From: DGNJ01 sp002388905 | GTDB taxonomy: Bacteria > Pseudomonadota > Gammaproteobacteria > Pseudomonadales > Porticoccaceae | Assembly: GCA_036843405.1 (NCBI GenBank) | Contig: DAITSJ010000001.1 | Coordinates: forward strand, 310,001-374,000 | Length of the DNA: 64,000 nt | Reading direction: 5' to 3' | In this document: positions 59,995 through 64,000 of the stretch, piece after piece | Layout: each line of letters begins with the position of its first letter | Position numbering within the stretch: position 1 is the stretch's first letter | The notes under the pieces: generated by a model | What the model was told of the DNA's origin: nothing | Seen by the model: the letters and a program-made list of their open reading frames with translations, nothing else | Database searches by the model: none | Translations under genes and position numbers: made by a program

Positions 59995-60535
59995 ACACCT
60001 GATCGTCGTGGTTCTCCTGGCGCTCCTGGCCAGCACCGCCGTGGCGGTGATCCGGCTTACCAACCTCTTTGCCGTGGTGATGCTGTTCGGTATCTACAGC
60101 CTGCTGTCGGCGAGTGTCTTCCTGGTGATGAACGCCGGCGACGTGGCGTTTACCGAGGCGGCGGTGGGCGCCGGCATCGCCACGGTGCTGATGCTCTCCA
60201 CCATGGCGCTGTGCGCCCCGCGGGAAATGCCGTCGCGGCGCAACAAGCCCCTGCGCCTGTTGCTGGTGGCCCTCACCGGCGCGGTGCTGGTGTGGGGCAC
60301 CATGGACCTGCCCGGGTTCGGCGACCCGTCGGCCCCGGCCAACCAGCACGTGGCGCCCCGGTATATCCAGGAGTCGCCGCGGGAGATCGGTATTCCCAAT
60401 ATGGTGTCCTCGATTCTGGCCAGTTACCGGGGCTTTGATACCTTTGGCGAAGTGACGGTGATCTTCACCGCCGGGCTTGGCGTGCTGATGCTCCTGGCCG
60501 GGCGACGGCGCAAAAAGGGGGGTGAGGAATCGTGA
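59987..60535 (+). CDS. Mrp antiporter protein with DUF4040 and MrpA C-terminal-like regions (MbhD/MbhE-like)
   Basis: 182 residues. The first half, with helices and FAVVMLFGIYSLLSA and DVAFTEAAVGAGIATVL, is the DUF4040/MbhD region found at the C-terminus of MrpA. The second half has NMVSSILASYRGFDTFGE, typical of the MrpA-end/MbhE region, and a last helix. So the MrpA C-terminal module is a separate protein here, as in archaeal Mbh/Mrp modules. GTG start at 59987 with GGGGGG upstream, eight-base overlap with mrpG. Confidence 0.85.
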   Translation: MVEHLIVVVLLALLASTAVAVIRLTNLFAVVMLFGIYSLLSASVFLVMNAGDVAFTEAAVGAGIATVLMLSTMALCAPREMPSRRNKPLRLLLVALTGAVLVWGTMDLPGFGDPSAPANQHVAPRYIQESPREIGIPNMVSSILASYRGFDTFGEVTVIFTAGLGVLMLLAGRRRKKGGEES

Positions 60536-60951
60536 CTCGTCAGCCGGTACTGCACGTAACCGCCAAGTTCCTGATCCCGCTGATCATGCTGTTTGCCCTG
60601 TACGTCCAGTTTCACGGCGAGTACAGTCCGGGCGGCGGTTTCCAGGCCGGGGTGATATTCGGTGCGGGTCTGATCCTCTACGGACTGGTATTCGGCGTCG
60701 AGCAGGCACAACGGGTCCTGCCACTCGGGGTGCTCCGGGTGCTGGCGGCCCTCGGCGTCCTGCTCTATGGCGGTGTGGGTATGGTATCCCTGCTGGCGGG
60801 ACAGGAATTTCTCGATTACGGGGCCCTGTCGGCCGATCCCGTGGCCGGTCAGCACCTGGGTATTCTTCTGGTGGAACTCGGTGTGGGCATTACCGTTACC
60901 GCTGTCATGGTGATCATCTTCTATGTCTTCGCGGGGAGGGAAAAGACTTGA
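60532..60951 (+). CDS. mrpB: Mrp Na+/H+ antiporter subunit B
   Basis: 139 residues with four helices and the MnhB signature YVQFHGEYSPGGGFQAGV. GTG start, four-base overlap with the preceding gene and TTGA overlap with mrpC. MrpB forms part of the sodium path in the complex. Confidence 0.92.
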   Translation: MTRQPVLHVTAKFLIPLIMLFALYVQFHGEYSPGGGFQAGVIFGAGLILYGLVFGVEQAQRVLPLGVLRVLAALGVLLYGGVGMVSLLAGQEFLDYGALSADPVAGQHLGILLVELGVGITVTAVMVIIFYVFAGREKT

Positions 60952-61322
60952 GCCTTCTCTTCGAGCATTACAATTACTGGGTGGCGATCTTCCTGATGAT
61001 GACCGGTTTTTACACGGTGATCAGCCGGGGCAACCTGGTCAAGCAGGTGGTGGGCCTCAATATCTTCCAGGCGTCGGTGTTCATCTTCTATATCAGTCTC
61101 GCCTATGTGGACGGCGGGGCCACGCCTATCGTCAAAGAGGGCGTCGAGGTCTATGCCAACCCCCTGCCTCACGTGCTGATACTTACCGCTATCGTGGTGG
61201 GTATTGCCACCACCGCCTTGGGGTTGGCATTGATCGTCCGGATCAAGGAAGCCTACGGCACCATCGAGGAGGATGAGATCCGCGAAGCGGACCAGCGGGA
61301 CGGCAAGGATAGCGACGCGTGA
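60948..61322 (+). CDS. mrpC: Mrp Na+/H+ antiporter subunit C (NuoK-like)
   Basis: 124 residues, three helices, homologous to NuoK: FYTVISRGNLVKQVVGLNIF, and the later PLPHVLILTAIVVGIATTALG. TTG start at 60948 inside the mrpB stop, with GGGGAGGG upstream. The C-terminal tail is acidic (EEDEIREADQ). Confidence 0.92.
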   Translation: MSLLFEHYNYWVAIFLMMTGFYTVISRGNLVKQVVGLNIFQASVFIFYISLAYVDGGATPIVKEGVEVYANPLPHVLILTAIVVGIATTALGLALIVRIKEAYGTIEEDEIREADQRDGKDSDA

Positions 61323-62794
61323 TCGATCAGCATTTCCTCGCCCTGTTGGTGGTTGTGCCCCTGCTGGCCTCACCCCTCTGCCTGTTGTTGCCCAACGGCC
61401 GCCTGCCCTGGCTGCTGGCCACGGCTGTGGCCTGGGTCGTCTTCGCCCTCGCCGTATTCGGGGTGTTCCGTGTCTACGGCGACGGCCCGGTCAGCTACTG
61501 GATGGGGGGCTGGCAGCCGCCCTGGGGTATCGAGTACCGCCTGGATGCCCTTAACGCGCTGGTGGTGTTGATTGTCGCCGCCATCGGTGCGGTGGTGGTG
61601 CCCTTTGCCGGGCGCAGTGTGCCGGCGGAAGTGGACGGCGCCAATATCGCCGGTTTCTACGCCGCTTTTCTGCTGGCACTGTGCGGACTGCTGGGCATTG
61701 CCGTCACCGGCGATGTCTTCAATCTGTTCGTGTTTCTGGAGATATCGTCCCTGGCCAGCTATACCCTGATCAGCCAGGGACGCAACCGACGTGCCCTGGT
61801 GTCCGCCTACCAGTACCTGATCTTTGGCACCATCGGCGCCACCTTTCTGCTTATCGGCATCGGCCTGCTCTACGCCATGACCGGGACCCTGAATATGGCC
61901 GACCTGGCCCGTCGCCTGGCCGAGGTGGAGCAGACCCGGACCGTATTCACCGGCTTCGCCTTTATCGTGGTGGGGGCGGCCATCAAGCTGGCGCTCTTCC
62001 CCCTGCATCTGTGGCTGCCCAATGCCTATACTCATGCGCCCTCGGTGGTCAGCGCCTTCCTCGCGGCCTCCGCCACCAAGGTGGCGGTTTATGTGCTTCT
62101 GCGCTTCACGTTCACCGTCTTCGGCCTGGAGTTCTCCTTCGGCGCCGCACCCTTGTCCCTGATCCTCGCCACCCTGGCGGTTGCCGCCATCCTCGTGGGT
62201 TCCGTATCCGCCGTCACCCAGAACAATGTCAAGCGGCTGCTGGCCTATTCCAGTGTCGCCCAGATTGGCTACATGGTGGTGGCCATTGCCATGGTCACGG
62301 CCCTGGGCCTGACCGCCGCCACGCTCCACCTGTTCAATCACGCCCTCATGAAGGGCGCCCTGTTCCTCGCCCTGGGCTGCGTGGTGTACCGGATGGGCGG
62401 TGCCGATATGGACAGCCTGCGCGGCCTGGGCCGGAAAATGCCCCTGACCATGGCCGCTTTCGTGGTCGCTGGACTGAGCCTGATCGGCGTGCCGCTGACG
62501 GCCGGGTTTATCAGCAAATGGTACCTGGTGCTGGCCGCCATCGAACTGGGCTGGTGGCCCATTGTCGCGGTGGTGCTGGTGGGATCCCTGCTGGCCGCCA
62601 TTTATATATGGCGGGTGGTGGAGGTGGCCTACTTCCGGGAGGCCGACGACCCAGCGCGCAGCGAGGCGCCCTGGTCTCTGCTGGCGCCCACCTGGCTGCT
62701 GGCCCTGGCCAATATCTATTTTGGTCTGGATGCGCGCCTGCCCGTTTCCCTGGCTGAAAGCGCGGCCTCGGTAATGCTGGGAGGTGCCCCTTGA
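61319..62794 (+). CDS. mrpD: Mrp Na+/H+ antiporter subunit D (NuoN/NuoM-like)
   Basis: 491 residues, about fourteen helices, of the proton-translocating complex I subunit family. Key segments: FNLFVFLEISSLASYTLI (conserved Glu), KLALFPLHLWLPNAYTHAPS with channel Lys, and KRLLAYSSVAQIGYM and LFNHALMKGALFL (central Lys). GTG start with GTGA overlap. It is the proton channel of the antiporter. Confidence 0.93.
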   Translation: MIDQHFLALLVVVPLLASPLCLLLPNGRLPWLLATAVAWVVFALAVFGVFRVYGDGPVSYWMGGWQPPWGIEYRLDALNALVVLIVAAIGAVVVPFAGRSVPAEVDGANIAGFYAAFLLALCGLLGIAVTGDVFNLFVFLEISSLASYTLISQGRNRRALVSAYQYLIFGTIGATFLLIGIGLLYAMTGTLNMADLARRLAEVEQTRTVFTGFAFIVVGAAIKLALFPLHLWLPNAYTHAPSVVSAFLAASATKVAVYVLLRFTFTVFGLEFSFGAAPLSLILATLAVAAILVGSVSAVTQNNVKRLLAYSSVAQIGYMVVAIAMVTALGLTAATLHLFNHALMKGALFLALGCVVYRMGGADMDSLRGLGRKMPLTMAAFVVAGLSLIGVPLTAGFISKWYLVLAAIELGWWPIVAVVLVGSLLAAIYIWRVVEVAYFREADDPARSEAPWSLLAPTWLLALANIYFGLDARLPVSLAESAASVMLGGAP

Positions 62795-64000
62795 CCGGTG
62801 CCGAAGCACTGCCCCTGGCGCTGGCGATCCCGCTGCTGGGCAGCGTCCTGATCGCCCTGCTCGGTCGCTGGCCCAACCTGCGGGAGGCCGCGACCCTGGC
62901 CACGGCGGGTGGGCTTTTCCTGGTGGTCCTGCAGGTTCTGTTCGGCCTGCTGGCCGGGGAGCCCGCCGAGGTGGAACTCATGCGCTTCCTGCCCGGGGTG
63001 CCCCTGGCGCTGCACAGCGAGCCGCTGTCCATCCTCTTTGCGCTGGTGGCCAGCGGCCTGTGGATCGTCACCTCGGTGTACGCCATCGGCTACATGCGCG
63101 GGAATAACGAAAAACACCAGACCCGTTTTTACGTCTGCTTTGCCGTGGCCATTTTCGGGGCCATGGGTGTGGCCTTCGCGGCCAACCTTCTCACCCTCTT
63201 CCTGTTTTACGAAGTACTGACGCTGTCCACGTACCCGCTGGTGACCCACAAGGGCGACGACAACGCCAGGCGCGGAGGGCGTGTCTACCTGGGCGTGCTC
63301 CTGGCGACTTCCATCGGCCTGCTGTTGCCGGCGGTGATCTGGGTTTATTCCGAGACCGGCACGCTGGATTTTCGCCCCGGGGGTATTCTCGAAGGACACA
63401 TGGGGGGGATTGCCGCCACCGCTCTGCTTATGCTTTTCCTGTTCGGGGTGGGCAAGGCCGCGGTGATGCCGGTGCACCGCTGGCTGCCGGCGGCCATGGT
63501 GGCGCCGACCCCGGTGTCTGCACTGCTCCACGCGGTGGCGGTGGTCAAGGCCGGGGTGTTCACCCTCACCAAGGTGGTGCTCTATATTTTCGGCCTCGAC
63601 TTTCTGCGCGAGGTACCCTATGAGGTGGTGGCCGTGTACCTGGCCGGCTTCACCCTGGTGGCCGGGTCGGTGGTGGCCCTGTACCAGACCAACATCAAGC
63701 GGATGCTGGCCTATTCCACAATTTCGCAGCTCTCCTATATCGTTCTGGCGACCATGGTCCTCACTCCCCTCGCGGAAATCGGGGCGGTGGTCCATATCGT
63801 CGCCCACGCGGTGGCCAAGATCACCCTGTTCTTCGCCGCCGGCGCCATCTACGTGGCCTCGAAAAAGACCGAGATTCACCAGCTGGATGGCATCGGCTAC
63901 CGCATGCCCGTGACCATGGGCGCCTTCGCCATCGCGGCACTGAGCATGATCGGGGTGCCGCCCACCGGGGGCTTTGTTTCCAAGTGGTATATGATCGCCG
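62791..64000 (+). CDS. Second MrpD/NuoM-like antiporter subunit (cut by window end)
   Basis: At least 403 residues are visible, open at the right edge. It is a second proton-channel subunit of the same family, with LTLFLFYEVLTLSTYPLV, AVMPVHRWLPAAMVAPTP, KRMLAYSTISQLSYIVL and VHIVAHAVAKITLFF. TTG start at 62791 overlaps the mrpD stop (TTGA). It may be a MrpD' or a NuoL/MrpA N-terminal-like subunit that replaces the missing large MrpA; the end is needed to decide. Confidence 0.88.
   Translation, partial: MTGAEALPLALAIPLLGSVLIALLGRWPNLREAATLATAGGLFLVVLQVLFGLLAGEPAEVELMRFLPGVPLALHSEPLSILFALVASGLWIVTSVYAIGYMRGNNEKHQTRFYVCFAVAIFGAMGVAFAANLLTLFLFYEVLTLSTYPLVTHKGDDNARRGGRVYLGVLLATSIGLLLPAVIWVYSETGTLDFRPGGILEGHMGGIAATALLMLFLFGVGKAAVMPVHRWLPAAMVAPTPVSALLHAVAVVKAGVFTLTKVVLYIFGLDFLREVPYEVVAVYLAGFTLVAGSVVALYQTNIKRMLAYSTISQLSYIVLATMVLTPLAEIGAVVHIVAHAVAKITLFFAAGAIYVASKKTEIHQLDGIGYRMPVTMGAFAIAALSMIGVPPTGGFVSKWYMIA

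Overview
The window is a GC-rich, gene-dense stretch of a gammaproteobacterial chromosome. Evidence is the set of family-typical blocks: zapA / 6S RNA / 5-formyl-THF cyclo-ligase, pepP-ubiH-ubiI, rppH-ptsP, ydbH-ynbE-ydbL, and tkt-epd-pgk-fba. An orphan ectoine hydroxylase and a large Mrp-type Na+/H+ antiporter operon suggest a salt-exposed, probably marine or halotolerant bacterium. A run of exactly ten Ns inside ubiH shows that this is a draft or metagenome-derived scaffold. Genus cannot be assigned from the sequence alone.

Layout. 1-3984: central carbon operon (3' end of transketolase, erythrose-4-phosphate dehydrogenase, phosphoglycerate kinase, class II aldolase). 4082-8519: an alpha/beta hydrolase, a D-2-hydroxyacid dehydrogenase, a small membrane protein, an FAH-family hydrolase and the SrkA kinase. 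8535-9968: an amidase. 10081-16416: the most unusual region. It holds a MNIO (DUF692) enzyme with a secreted Cys-repeat HvfA-like peptide and a DoxX protein, a radical SAM enzyme, a dihydrolipoyl-dehydrogenase-like flavoprotein, and an ECF sigma / zinc-finger anti-sigma operon with NrtS-like and DoxX-like membrane proteins. 16661-20049: two ferritin-like proteins around ectD and a Ca2+/Na+ antiporter. 20150-25162: ydbH-ynbE-ydbL and the ABC-F protein Uup. 25401-32195: mixed housekeeping genes (GDCCVxC protein, DUF2959 lipoprotein, LLM oxidoreductase, BASS transporter, rpiA, DUF4156 lipoprotein, gdhA, glutathionyl-hydroquinone reductase).

32290-44112 is an accessory catabolic island. A TonB-dependent receptor, an SDR, an Old-Yellow-Enzyme/FadH-type reductase, a KstD-like flavoprotein, two odd APH-fold proteins, a LEH/SnoaL-like protein and a double EthD-like protein suggest uptake and redox processing of a hydrophobic, possibly steroid- or terpenoid-like substrate. 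44347-57863 is conserved core: ilvA, 6S RNA, zapA, pepP-ubiH-ubiI, gcvTH, ptsP-rppH. 57939-64000 holds lgt and an eight-gene Mrp antiporter operon, cut by the window end, in which every start codon is non-ATG.

The best candidate for something undescribed is at 10081-16416. The radical SAM gene and the HvfA-like precursor gene are preceded by the same promoter architecture (TGTAAC, exactly 16 nt, CATCC), resembling an ECF-type promoter, and an ECF sigma/anti-sigma pair lies 2.6 kb away. The usual DUF2063 partner of the MNIO enzyme is absent. This suggests one stress regulon in which a secreted, multi-Cys, probably metal-binding peptide is modified by a MNIO enzyme, possibly together with a radical SAM enzyme. 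The co-regulation is seen as a sequence match; the functional link is inference.
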